This document shows, in pieces, positions 6,689 through 13,877 of a stretch of 13,877 bases of DNA (position 1 is its first letter; each line of letters begins with the position of its first letter). The translations under genes and the position numbers were made by a program. Below the pieces are notes generated by a model. It did no database searches and was not told where the DNA came from. It saw nothing but the letters and a program-made list of their open reading frames with translations. The stretch covers positions 1 to 13,877 of the forward strand of contig DGRT01000021.1 in the NCBI GenBank assembly GCA_002391105.1. Direction: 5' to 3'. Source of the stretch: Lachnospiraceae bacterium UBA4381 (GTDB lineage: Bacteria > Bacillota > Clostridia > Lachnospirales > Lachnospiraceae).

Positions 6689-6717
6689 TTGCACATAATG
6701 GTGTATGAATATATAGT
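6689..6717 (+). promoter_or_regulatory. Promoter of the kinase-like/short pyruvate kinase operon
   Basis: TTGCAC (6689-6694) and TATAGT (6712-6717) are separated by 17 bases. Transcription would begin near 6724, giving a leader of about 100 bases. The -35 overlaps a TTGCACA sequence that also occurs at 6270 and 6612 in the upstream gap, so one regulator could bind all three; that is inference. Confidence 0.6.
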
Positions 6718-6824
6718 AGATATCAGAAGACCGTTCGGCGTAAAATGTACAGCTAATTACGAAACAGTGTACTGGTACAAACAGAAAGCATTAGTTTTTA
6801 AGATTATAATAAGGGAGGCGCGAT

Positions 6825-9707
6825 ATGCCAAAGGTTGCAAGATCAAAGAAAAGAAAGACACAATATGAGGAGTTTATAGCTCAGTTTAAGGATAATGCTG
6901 AGAACAAGAATCTAAGGGAAGCCGGGGAGAAGCTTGGTAAGCTTTGGGATGATGTGAAGAAATATATGGATCCGGAGAATCCTGTGGAGATAGATAGAAA
7001 CCGACTTCATGGATTTCTTCAGAGATATGTAAATATTGCAGACAGTCTCGCGACTAACATTCCGGATAAGGATAAAGAGGTGGTCTTTAAGCTCCGTAAG
7101 ATCATGGCCAAGGATATCCGTATTATTAATGCTGCCCTGAATCAGAGAGGAAAGGATAAGTTTAACCTTCAGACTATATTTGATAATTCAAGATCTATCG
7201 TAGTGAAGGTGGATCCGAAGGAAATAGAAAAGACCGCTGGTAATACCAATATCAGAATGCATATACATGCGACGGCTTTACAGGCGGATGGAGAGCAGAC
7301 TGTAAAGGATGGGTTCTTCACTATTCATAACGAGCCCTACAGCTTTGAAAATGAAAAGGATAAGATCGCAACCAGTATTGCTGGTGACGACAAGGATCTG
7401 AAGGAATTCGTTTCATTCCTTATTGGTACTGACAGAACCAATAGAAAGAAATACTATTCTGATTTTACTTCTATTCTTATTTCGGATTTTAATATACGCC
7501 GACAGTTTGATACTGGTTTAGATATAGATTCAAATCTCATTAAGTCTTTATATAGTTCAGACGAAGATGCCCGGAGAACTTATGCTAATGCTATAAGAAC
7601 AACTTTACAGAAGTACTATCTATATAAGAATATTACCGGAAATGATCCCAGATATGAAAAGCTTGCAAGCTTTGTCGGAAAGCTTTCTGAAGATAAGGAA
7701 CTCGATAAACTGATGGATGCCGGCGGAAAGGTGATTGCTGAGGTTAACTGGGAAAGCATTATATCCGGAAATGATATCAATAAGAAGGCAAGAATCGACA
7801 AGAGAAACTCAGCCTTCAGTATGGTGGCTGAAATGCTTAGTCTGGGCGGTCTGGTAGCTCATTCTGAAAATATGCGTGTTCAGGTAGGAAATCAGGAGTA
7901 TAAAGGTACATTTATGAATAAGGCTGAAGGCCTGGATCCGCGGAAGATGAAGGATATGCAGGAGCTCAAAGGTCTTAACCCGGATAGCCTGACAGCCAGT
8001 CCTGAGTTTTTGAGAGATCTGGCAAATCTTCAGCTGCTTGATTATATATGTGGTAACTCTGACAGACATTTTAACAATATATTCTATAAGATGGAGAAAA
8101 AGGATGGAAAGAACATATTAACCGGTGTTATGGGAATTGATAATGATACTTCTTTTGGCTCCAGAGATTACAACTCTACAAAGAATTTTATGCATTTTGT
8201 CAGCCTTAATGATATTCATATTATACCAAGAAAAACTGCTGAACAGATCCTGGCCCTGAAGCCGGAAATGCTTCGTACGATGCTGGCGGGTTATGATCTG
8301 AATGACAAGGAAATTGAAGGAGCAGTTGAAAGGCTTGCTGAGGTTAAAACTGCAATTAATAATGCCTGGGCTACCAAAGCCTTTACTGAGAAGGGACAGA
8401 TCAAGAAGAGCAGTAGTAATAACTTTTTAAATATAGTAGATGAAGAGGATATAAAGGATATCTCTATTGCTAAACACCTCTATAATGATAAGGGTATGTT
8501 TAAAGCGGATGCAAATAAAAAGGAAAAAGAAAACATTAATCTTTATACCAGACTTGAGGTAGTAGTAACCTTTGGCTCTGTATATTCCAACATGGGTGAT
8601 GAGTATTATGATCAGATGGTAAAGCAGTGCGAAGCTGTCCGGGGCAAAGAAAGAGAAACACTGGATAGTCTTAATTATCTGGATAAGCCAGATAAGAACT
8701 TTTACAGGAAATCAGTTGAATATACTGAGATGATGGAGGCTGTCAGGAAGCTGAAGGAGAATATGAACCTGACTAAGATAGGAGTTAATCCTAAGAATCT
8801 TAATATCATAAATAATGCCTTCGAACAGATCAGGCCTATTGCATCAGATGCGGTATTCTATGCGACAAGTTATCATACGCTCCTTCAGGAAAAGATAGCG
8901 AAGAAGCGGAGAGAAGGTAAGGAAGTAACAGAGGCGGAGGAGAAACACCTGAATACAGTCAGAAATATCGTAGATAATCTGGAAGAGCTTTATGGGGAAT
9001 ATAATGAGTATCGCGTAATCGGAGACAAGTACGATAAGGTGCTTGCAGAAAAGAAAAAGCATGTTGACAAATGCATCAAAAAACATAATGAACTTGTAAA
9101 TGCTCCTGAAAAACCAGAAGTAGCAGATTCTTTTGAGAAGATTGACAGAATGCTTGAAACAGATAAGTTTATATGTCAGCAGAATATGGACGAAATCAGA
9201 CGAGGGGCGAAGGTTCCTTCGTATCTTGGAAGAGCGGTTATGACCAATATGATAGAAATCCAGAATCGTGAGAACTATCTGAAGCTCATAAAGGGAGATG
9301 TTCCGGAGCAGGAAAGAAAATTTCTGATAGAGGATATAGCTCTAAATCATGTACTAAGAAGAGTATTTGTTGGTAGCGAAAATGTATCTCTGGAATGTAT
9401 TAAAACACCAGGATTATTAAAGGAGTTCTGTTCTAAGATAAAGGAAATGAGAAAGAGCGAACCTGACTGGCAGGATTCTATTAAACATATAGAAACAAAT
9501 GTTGAACTTCTGAAGGATCCGAAAACTCCTGAAAATATCAAGAAGTTTAATATGATAATGAAAAACGGAATAGGTTCTTCAAAGGATGAAAATAATTTCA
9601 TAGACAAATTTGGTCATCTTGATGATGATAAGTTAAAGAAATTATATGATGAAGCAAAACGTAACATGGGGAAAGGTGCCTTGCCACAGGAAGCCCCCAA
9701 AATATGA
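6825..9707 (+). CDS. Large cytoplasmic protein with PI3K/HipA-like kinase motifs
   Basis: I do not recognise a named family for this 960-residue protein. It has no signal peptide or membrane helix and a basic N terminus. Residues ~325-445 look like a protein-kinase-like fold of the PI3K/HipA/actin-fragmin-kinase type: a helix with E336 (AFSMVAEMLSLGGLVAHS), a strand pair around GNQEYKGTFM (355-364), a catalytic-loop-like GNSDRHFNNIF (410-420; D413, H415, N418) and a metal-binding-like GIDNDTSFG (437-445; D439). DRHxxN is the PI3K-type loop. The nucleotide-binding lysine I cannot place with certainty. About 320 residues precede this region and ~500 follow; the latter are strongly helical and charged, with likely coiled coils around 620-760. 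ATG 6825 has GGGAGG eight bases upstream. The gene is probably coupled to the short pyruvate kinase 19 bases downstream. It could phosphorylate a protein, lipid or small molecule, or be a pseudokinase or AMPylase. Confidence 0.8.
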   Translation: MPKVARSKKRKTQYEEFIAQFKDNAENKNLREAGEKLGKLWDDVKKYMDPENPVEIDRNRLHGFLQRYVNIADSLATNIPDKDKEVVFKLRKIMAKDIRIINAALNQRGKDKFNLQTIFDNSRSIVVKVDPKEIEKTAGNTNIRMHIHATALQADGEQTVKDGFFTIHNEPYSFENEKDKIATSIAGDDKDLKEFVSFLIGTDRTNRKKYYSDFTSILISDFNIRRQFDTGLDIDSNLIKSLYSSDEDARRTYANAIRTTLQKYYLYKNITGNDPRYEKLASFVGKLSEDKELDKLMDAGGKVIAEVNWESIISGNDINKKARIDKRNSAFSMVAEMLSLGGLVAHSENMRVQVGNQEYKGTFMNKAEGLDPRKMKDMQELKGLNPDSLTASPEFLRDLANLQLLDYICGNSDRHFNNIFYKMEKKDGKNILTGVMGIDNDTSFGSRDYNSTKNFMHFVSLNDIHIIPRKTAEQILALKPEMLRTMLAGYDLNDKEIEGAVERLAEVKTAINNAWATKAFTEKGQIKKSSSNNFLNIVDEEDIKDISIAKHLYNDKGMFKADANKKEKENINLYTRLEVVVTFGSVYSNMGDEYYDQMVKQCEAVRGKERETLDSLNYLDKPDKNFYRKSVEYTEMMEAVRKLKENMNLTKIGVNPKNLNIINNAFEQIRPIASDAVFYATSYHTLLQEKIAKKRREGKEVTEAEEKHLNTVRNIVDNLEELYGEYNEYRVIGDKYDKVLAEKKKHVDKCIKKHNELVNAPEKPEVADSFEKIDRMLETDKFICQQNMDEIRRGAKVPSYLGRAVMTNMIEIQNRENYLKLIKGDVPEQERKFLIEDIALNHVLRRVFVGSENVSLECIKTPGLLKEFCSKIKEMRKSEPDWQDSIKHIETNVELLKDPKTPENIKKFNMIMKNGIGSSKDENNFIDKFGHLDDDKLKKLYDEAKRNMGKGALPQEAPKI

Positions 9708-9726
9708 AAGGAACTAAGCGGGATAA

Positions 9727-10743
9727 ATGGTCAGAATATATGGAACAATAGGTCCGTCTTGTAACAGTCAGGATATTCTTGAGGCGATGCTAGACGAGGG
9801 AATGACTGGAATGAGGCTGAATCTCAGTCATACTACTCTGGAAAAAAGTGCTCACGATATTGAGAGTTACAAGAAAGCTTGTCTTTCCAGGAATGTACCC
9901 ATGGATCTGATGATAGATATACAGGGCGCTCAGATTCGTACGGGGCAGATTGATGGTAATATGATTGTTTCTTCGGGAGACAGGCTGATAATTACGACTA
10001 ATGAAGAGACATCCCAAAAAGTAATAACTGTATCCCCAGTAGTACTTAGAAACCTTTCTCAAGGAGACCATATTTTAATACAGGACGGTCTGATCGAACT
10101 TGAGGTAAATGAATATGTAGAGCCGGCAGCTGCAAAAAAAGGCTTTTACGTAAAGGTTATCCGTGGAGGGGAGATACGTTCCAGACAGAATATCAAAATA
10201 GAAGGTAAAGAAATATATGAAGATGTACTTCCTGAAGAGGATCTTATGGCGCTTGACCAGGCTACGTTCTACGGAGTAACCGGCATCATGCAGCCCTTTG
10301 TGAGAGATGGTGCAGATGTACGTCTGTTACGTGATGCTATCAGGAAGAGAGGTCTTGATCTACGCATTTTTGCAAAGATAGAGACTCCAACCGGCATCAG
10401 GAATCTTCCTTCTATTATTGATGAGGCAGATGAGATAGTAATTGCGAGAGGGGATCTGGGCAGTACCATGCCCCTCTGGGAGCTTCCACGGGTTCAGAAA
10501 GAGATTTCAAGAATGTGCGTAGAGAGGGGAAGAGACTTTATGGTCGTAACTCAGATGCTGCATTCTATGATGTCATCCCCTGTTCCAACGAGGGCAGAGG
10601 TGTCTGATATATTTAATGCAGTCATGGACGGGGCATCGTCAGTAATGGTAACCGGGGAATGTGCCAGAGGTGCATATCCGGTGGAGGTAATAAAGTATCT
10701 CAGTCGTACTGCCAGAGAAGCGGAACAATATTTGCGGTTTTAA
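9727..10743 (+). CDS. Short pyruvate-kinase-like protein lacking the C-terminal domain
   Basis: At 338 residues this is far shorter than usual pyruvate kinases (about 470 or more). It contains the (beta/alpha)8 barrel with inserted B domain (~66-165) and stops where the C-terminal allosteric/interface domain would begin. Catalytic residues are present by motif: R30, N32, S34 (MRLNLSH), D64 and R71 (IDIQGAQIRTG), K217 and E219 (AKIETPTG), D243 (ARGDLG) and T275 (VTQML). The residues after D64 differ from the common DTKGPEIRTG. The family reaction is PEP + ADP to pyruvate + ATP. ATG 9727 is chosen because a stop codon immediately precedes it in frame and the family's first strand (VRIYGTIGPS) starts there. 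Its ribosome site is weak, so translation probably depends on reading through from the upstream kinase-like gene. A main glycolytic enzyme in this context is unlikely; a dedicated paralogue or altered substrate is possible. Confidence 0.85.
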   Translation: MVRIYGTIGPSCNSQDILEAMLDEGMTGMRLNLSHTTLEKSAHDIESYKKACLSRNVPMDLMIDIQGAQIRTGQIDGNMIVSSGDRLIITTNEETSQKVITVSPVVLRNLSQGDHILIQDGLIELEVNEYVEPAAAKKGFYVKVIRGGEIRSRQNIKIEGKEIYEDVLPEEDLMALDQATFYGVTGIMQPFVRDGADVRLLRDAIRKRGLDLRIFAKIETPTGIRNLPSIIDEADEIVIARGDLGSTMPLWELPRVQKEISRMCVERGRDFMVVTQMLHSMMSSPVPTRAEVSDIFNAVMDGASSVMVTGECARGAYPVEVIKYLSRTAREAEQYLRF

Positions 10744-10762
10744 TAGCTGATATATGCTAAAG

Positions 10763-10801
10763 TATCTTACTGGAAGTGGCAGCACGTGGTAAGATATTTT
10801 T
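10763..10801 (+). terminator. Rho-independent terminator after the short pyruvate kinase
   Basis: TATCTTAC (10763-10770) pairs with GTAAGATA (10789-10796); the loop contains a small inner GTG-GCAG-CAC hairpin, and TTTTT (10797-10801) follows. The stem is AT-rich, so some read-through into the next gene is likely, especially as I see no convincing promoter for that gene. Confidence 0.65.
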
Positions 10802-10830
10802 ATAAATTCAGAAAATGTGAGGTCTGTAAA

Positions 10831-11961
10831 ATGAAATTTACATGTGATGATAGTTATAAAGCAGATATGAATCAGTATATGAAAAATGTTATCGAAAGGT
10901 ACGGTGTTATAACCCAAAGTGCTGAACGGGAGATAATATGTCTGGCCGAAGCGGGAAATGTGGTTGCGGCGAAGCTTTATGCTGATATGATATTTCATAA
11001 GAAGCTGCTTAAAAAGAATCCCTACAGAGACGCATTTTACGAATATCTGAAGGCGGCAGGAATCAGTATTATATCGGAGGAAAAGTGGCTGGGAGGTAAG
11101 AAGGCCTATCCTCTGGCTTACTGCTCCCTGGGACAGTATCTTGTTAATTACAGAAGAGAGAGTATTCTGAAAAACTGCGAGCTGATACCTGAACTGGAGG
11201 ATATGACTCTGGTGGAACGGATGGCTCTGGCATTTTCAATGGCGCTGTCCGGTATCGAATATATAAAGGCTCCGGAGGTGGTCAATCTTCTTGGAAGGAT
11301 TCTAAAAGAGATATCTCTGGACGAGGAACTCTATAATGCTTTAGGCGCGAAGGCTTTTCTGGAGCTTGATCTGAGCGAGGGCTTTAAGGAAACTATAGCT
11401 GTGGCTTCAAAGTCCGGTATGAATATAGAAGATAAAGCTTCGGACTCTCCGGATAAGCTCCGTGAATATGCTGATATTTTATTTGAAAATGCCGCAAGAG
11501 AGGGCTATGTATATGCCTGTAACAGTCTGGCTCTAAGAGAGGCTGATAAGATAATAGAGCTTAGTCATAGGCTGGACACTGATCCTGATTCTGACCGGGA
11601 TTCAGATTCAGCTAAGAAAGAAATGGATGCTCTTATAAAAAAGTATGTTGAGTATCTGGGGATAGCAGCAGATAGATATGAACCTTATGCAGCCAATCGT
11701 CTTGGGCTCTTTTACAGGACAGGTGAGATACTGGGTACAAAGGACAAGATTATTAATAAAGAATATATGGATCACAGTCTGGCGAAGGAGTATTTCAAGA
11801 AGGCAACTGTATATCATAACAGTAACTCAGCCTGGGCATATCTTAATCTTATAAAGTATTATTATAAGGACTACGAAAAGGACATAGACCTTATGAATGA
11901 ACATATGGAGTATATAAAAATACTGAACAAAGAGGTCTATGATATAGCTATGGAGCTGTGA
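10831..11961 (+). CDS. Sel1/TPR-like helical repeat protein
   Basis: This is a 376-residue soluble protein with no signal peptide. Helical-pair units with the small-residue spacing of Sel1-like repeats are visible around residues 35-105 (AEAGNVVAAKLYADMIF), 214-240 (ADILFENAAREGYVYACNSLA), 271-300 (YLGIAADRYEPYAANRLGLFY) and 316-345 (SLAKEYFKKATVYHN). Sel1 proteins act as scaffolds for protein partners. An Asp/Ser-rich insert at 249-260 (DTDPDSDRDSDS) separates two blocks. I place the start at ATG 10831, since TGAGG lies eight bases upstream; the longer frame from GTG 10786 starts inside the preceding terminator stem and has no ribosome site. It lies 87 bases after the short pyruvate kinase and, with read-through, could belong to the same unit. 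The partner is unknown. Confidence 0.72.
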   Translation: MKFTCDDSYKADMNQYMKNVIERYGVITQSAEREIICLAEAGNVVAAKLYADMIFHKKLLKKNPYRDAFYEYLKAAGISIISEEKWLGGKKAYPLAYCSLGQYLVNYRRESILKNCELIPELEDMTLVERMALAFSMALSGIEYIKAPEVVNLLGRILKEISLDEELYNALGAKAFLELDLSEGFKETIAVASKSGMNIEDKASDSPDKLREYADILFENAAREGYVYACNSLALREADKIIELSHRLDTDPDSDRDSDSAKKEMDALIKKYVEYLGIAADRYEPYAANRLGLFYRTGEILGTKDKIINKEYMDHSLAKEYFKKATVYHNSNSAWAYLNLIKYYYKDYEKDIDLMNEHMEYIKILNKEVYDIAMEL

Positions 11962-11984
11962 CAAGGGGACAGGCACTTTGTCAC
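11958..11984. repeat. REP-like palindromic element overlapping a stop codon
   Basis: GTGACAA (11958-11964) and TTGTCAC (11978-11984) are perfect arms around GGGGACAGGCACT. The Sel1-like gene's TGA lies inside the left arm. No T-run follows on either strand, so it is not a terminator. The GGGGACAGGCAC-with-GTGACAA style resembles dispersed extragenic palindromes that I recall from Firmicutes genomes and that are associated with REP-associated tyrosine transposases; only one copy is in the window. Confidence 0.5.
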
Positions 11985-12062
11985 CAAAATTAAATAAAGG
12001 ACATAAGTTTTGTTCAGGGTAAAAAGGATTATAAAATCTAATCTATACATCTATAAATCACT

Positions 12063-12092
12063 AAAAAGCGTAGCTTTATTGCTGCGCTTTTT
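12063..12092 (+). terminator. Strong rho-independent terminator, probably bidirectional
   Basis: AAAAAGCGTAGC (12063-12074) pairs with GCTGCGCTTTTT (12081-12092) over 12 positions with one G-T wobble, around a six-base loop TTTATT, with the T-run in the right arm. It lies about 100 bases after the Sel1-like gene and isolates it from the cellulase gene. The A-run of the left arm would serve as a T-run on the other strand. Confidence 0.88.
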
Positions 12093-12127
12093 GTGTTATA
12101 TTGAAGTCTGGTGTGATTATTCAGGTC

Positions 12128-12171
12128 ATGTAATCGCTGAACTTTTGTTCTTCGTAATACTCTTGTTCAGC
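12128..12171 (+). promoter_or_regulatory. Cre-like site and overlapping inverted repeat upstream of the cellulase
   Basis: ATGTAATCGCTGAAC (12128-12142) fits the CcpA cre pattern WTGNAANCGNWNNCW except at its last two positions. The same place begins a perfect seven-base inverted repeat GCTGAAC (12136-12142)/GTTCAGC (12165-12171). A possible -10 TATAAT lies at 12213-12218, without a good -35. CcpA control of a cellulase would be reasonable; the match is incomplete. Confidence 0.3.
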
Positions 12172-12265
12172 CGTATGGAGGCATCGCCCCTGTATTAATA
12201 TGACATTTAAACTATAATCGCAAAAGGTTGCAGAAATGATTGGCAGAAAGGAATGGTTTAATATT

Positions 12266-13877
12266 ATGAGATCATTTAAAAAATTTCTAAGCTCGGCTCT
12301 GGCTGGTGCGATGTTGCTTGCACTTCCTGCAGTTCCGGCTGTAAGGACGCAGGCGGCAGAGGTTGGGGAATATAATTATGCAAAGCTGTTACAGGAATCA
12401 CTTTATTTCTATGATGCCAATATGTGTGGTACTGATGTTGGCGAGAAGTCGGCATTTTCCTGGAGGGACGACTGCCATGTGAATGATACTGTCATGATTG
12501 ATGGAGTTAAGGTGGATGTTAGCGGTGGATATCATGATGCAGGTGATCATGGAAAGTTTGGTCTGCCGCAGGCTTATTCGGCAACCATGCTTGGAGTTGC
12601 TTATCATGAGTTTAAGCAGGCATTTAAGGATACAGAATCAGAGAAACACCTGAAGCTTATTACAGATCGTTTTTGTGAATATTTTGAAAAATGTACAGTT
12701 TTGAATAGTGATGGTTCAGTAAAATGTTTTATATATCAGGTGGGAGACTATACAGATCATAATTATTGGGGTGCGCCTGAGAATCAGACAGGCAGCAGAC
12801 CGGTATTCTATACTTCGGACAGTAACACTGCAACTGATGAAGTGAGTGAGGCGGCGGCAGCACTTGCCATGCAATATCTTAATTTTAATGATACTACAGC
12901 TCTTTCTTATGCTGAGAAGCTCTTTCAGTATGCAAGACAGAAGAACAAGATGGTTGCAACAGAGGGACTGTGGGATAATAGTACCAATGCATTACTATAC
13001 AAATCGACATCCTGGGGAGATGACTATGCTCTTGCGGCAGCCCTTCTATATAAGGCAACAGGTAACAATTCGTATAAATCAGAATTTGAAAATGTAAGAA
13101 ATAATGGTCTTGGCTCATACAATATATATGCCTGGTTTTCCTGGGATGATGTTAGTGCTATTGCTGATTATTACGGAACCGGAAATGCCTCGGCACTCCT
13201 TAGCTGTGCAAATAATATGAAGGCATCTGACAGTGGATATAGCTGTCTTCTTGAATGGGGAAGTGCAAGATATAATTGCAATACACAGTTTATTGGTCTC
13301 ATGTATGACAAGGCTAATGGCAGTAACAGCTATAAAAACTGGGCATATTCACAGATGAATTATCTGCTTGGCAATAACAGTAATAAGCAGTGCTATGTGG
13401 TGGGTTATAATTCCAATTCGTCAAAGTATCCTCATCATAGAGCTGCGTCAGCCTCATATGATGCAGGACAGATTTCTGCTAATCGTCACACCCTTCTTGG
13501 AGCTCTTGTTGGTGGACCATCTAACGCAAATGGTGACTATAATGACAGTCAGAGTGATTATAAATGTAATGAGGTGGCACTTGATTATAATGCCGGTCTG
13601 GTAGGAGCAGCGGCGGGGCTTTATCTTGTCTATAAGGGCGATACAGGGGTTGCAAGCTCACTTATGACTAAGGCTGATCTGGATGGAACAGAGACCAGAT
13701 TCAGCTATATTACTTCTCAGGATGAAGAAGGAGGAGAGCAGGGCGGTTCATCAGGAATCAACAACGGAAGTGATACAGGAAGTGGAGAAAATACCGGAAG
13801 CAGCACCGGAAAAGACACGGGAAGCGGAAGTGGAGAAAATACCGGAAGTAACACAGGAAGTGAAGTAAATACGGGAA
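12266..13877 (+). CDS. Secreted family 9 glycoside hydrolase (endoglucanase), 3' end beyond the window
   Basis: About 537 codons are visible with no stop. Residues 1-31 are a signal peptide (MRSFKKFLSSALAGAMLLAL..., cleavage likely near TQAA). The GH9 core follows directly: NYAKLLQESLYFYDANMCG, the catalytic DAGD (D91, D94 in SGGYHDAGDHGKFG), the PHHRAAS histidine motif (389-395) and NEVALDYNAGLVGA with the acid/base E436. It would cleave beta-1,4-glucan outside the cell by inversion. There is no Ig-like or carbohydrate-binding module before the core. From about residue 485 a Gly/Ser/Thr/Asn-rich linker begins and continues to the edge, so a binding or anchoring domain probably follows. An in-frame ATG at 12236 with AAAAGG eight bases upstream is an alternative start; I prefer 12266 because its N terminus is a normal signal peptide and the possible -10 at 12213 would put transcription start at about 12225. 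Confidence 0.93.
   Translation, partial: MRSFKKFLSSALAGAMLLALPAVPAVRTQAAEVGEYNYAKLLQESLYFYDANMCGTDVGEKSAFSWRDDCHVNDTVMIDGVKVDVSGGYHDAGDHGKFGLPQAYSATMLGVAYHEFKQAFKDTESEKHLKLITDRFCEYFEKCTVLNSDGSVKCFIYQVGDYTDHNYWGAPENQTGSRPVFYTSDSNTATDEVSEAAAALAMQYLNFNDTTALSYAEKLFQYARQKNKMVATEGLWDNSTNALLYKSTSWGDDYALAAALLYKATGNNSYKSEFENVRNNGLGSYNIYAWFSWDDVSAIADYYGTGNASALLSCANNMKASDSGYSCLLEWGSARYNCNTQFIGLMYDKANGSNSYKNWAYSQMNYLLGNNSNKQCYVVGYNSNSSKYPHHRAASASYDAGQISANRHTLLGALVGGPSNANGDYNDSQSDYKCNEVALDYNAGLVGAAAGLYLVYKGDTGVASSLMTKADLDGTETRFSYITSQDEEGGEQGGSSGINNGSDTGSGENTGSSTGKDTGSGSGENTGSNTGSEVNTG
13778..13848 (+). repeat. Tandem-type DNA repeat in the cellulase linker
   Basis: A 23-base block beginning GGAAGTGGAGAAAATACC occurs identically at 13778-13800 and 13826-13848, a period of 48 bases (16 codons). 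It encodes the GSGENTGS part of the linker. The identity at DNA level, including codon choice, points to recent duplication rather than mere composition. Confidence 0.75.

Noticed and set aside
6805..6810. TATAAT just before the kinase-like gene as its -10 box
   Set aside because: Transcription would start beyond the GGGAGG ribosome site and there is no -35 at 16-18 bases; the promoter at 6689-6717 is better.
6653..6868. 71-codon open frame overlapping the start of the kinase-like gene
   Set aside because: No ribosome site; it spans the predicted promoter and leader of the kinase operon and ends inside the next gene in another frame.
6825..9707. Kinase-like protein as a HipA toxin
   Set aside because: It is about twice the HipA length, has no adjacent HipB-like DNA-binding partner and no recognisable HipA N-terminal domain.
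10786..10830. GTG extension of the Sel1-like protein by 15 residues
   Set aside because: It begins inside the terminator stem and lacks a ribosome site, whereas ATG 10831 has TGAGG at proper distance.
11958..11984. Palindrome at the Sel1-like stop as a terminator
   Set aside because: No T-run on either strand, and a far stronger terminator lies 80 bases downstream.
12010..12198. 62-codon open frame after the Sel1-like gene
   Set aside because: It contains the strong terminator hairpin at 12063-12092 and has no convincing ribosome site.

Overview
The window looks like chromosome from a moderately AT-rich, Gram-positive anaerobe of the Clostridia, most likely a gut or rumen Lachnospiraceae (Butyrivibrio/Coprococcus-like). 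This is an inference from strong GGAGG-type ribosome sites, heavy use of ATA and AGA codons, a BcrA-like ABC transporter, a Gram-positive-style prepilin and a secreted family 9 cellulase. There are no rRNA or tRNA genes, no CRISPR array, no transposase and no phage gene.

Left part (1-4167). A minus-strand ABC exporter operon (ATPase, then the start of its permease, cut by the window edge) is divergent from a plus-strand two-gene unit. That unit has a good extended -10 promoter, a structured leader, a 61-residue coiled-coil/membrane protein, and then an overlapping 887-residue protein. The large protein joins an NCS1-type permease, a PlsC-type acyltransferase, a four-cysteine zinc ribbon and an unrecognised C-terminal domain. 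This fusion is the most unusual protein architecture here.

Middle part (4177-6824). Two minus-strand genes follow: a multi-membrane-span acyltransferase family 3 protein, whose promoter sits so close to the ATG that its mRNA may be leaderless, and an orphan prepilin-like protein with a clear promoter and its own terminator. A 742-base AT-rich gap follows; it holds repeated short motifs and inverted repeats but no convincing gene.

Right-middle part (6825-12092). A plus-strand unit starts from a good promoter. It encodes a 960-residue cytoplasmic protein with PI3K/HipA-like kinase motifs (DRHFNN and GIDNDTSFG), then, 19 bases later, a pyruvate-kinase-like protein that keeps the catalytic residues but lacks the whole C-terminal regulatory domain. 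A terminator hairpin follows, then a Sel1/TPR-like repeat protein, a REP-like palindrome overlapping its stop codon, and a strong terminator. The kinase-like protein and the short pyruvate kinase are probably co-translated and may act together; their substrate is unknown.

Right end (12093-13877). A secreted GH9 endoglucanase begins (signal peptide, catalytic core, Gly/Ser/Thr linker) and runs off the window. A cre-like site and an inverted repeat lie upstream, which would fit carbon-catabolite control.

The best candidates for undescribed biology are the permease-acyltransferase-zinc-ribbon fusion with its small membrane partner, and the kinase-like/short pyruvate kinase pair.
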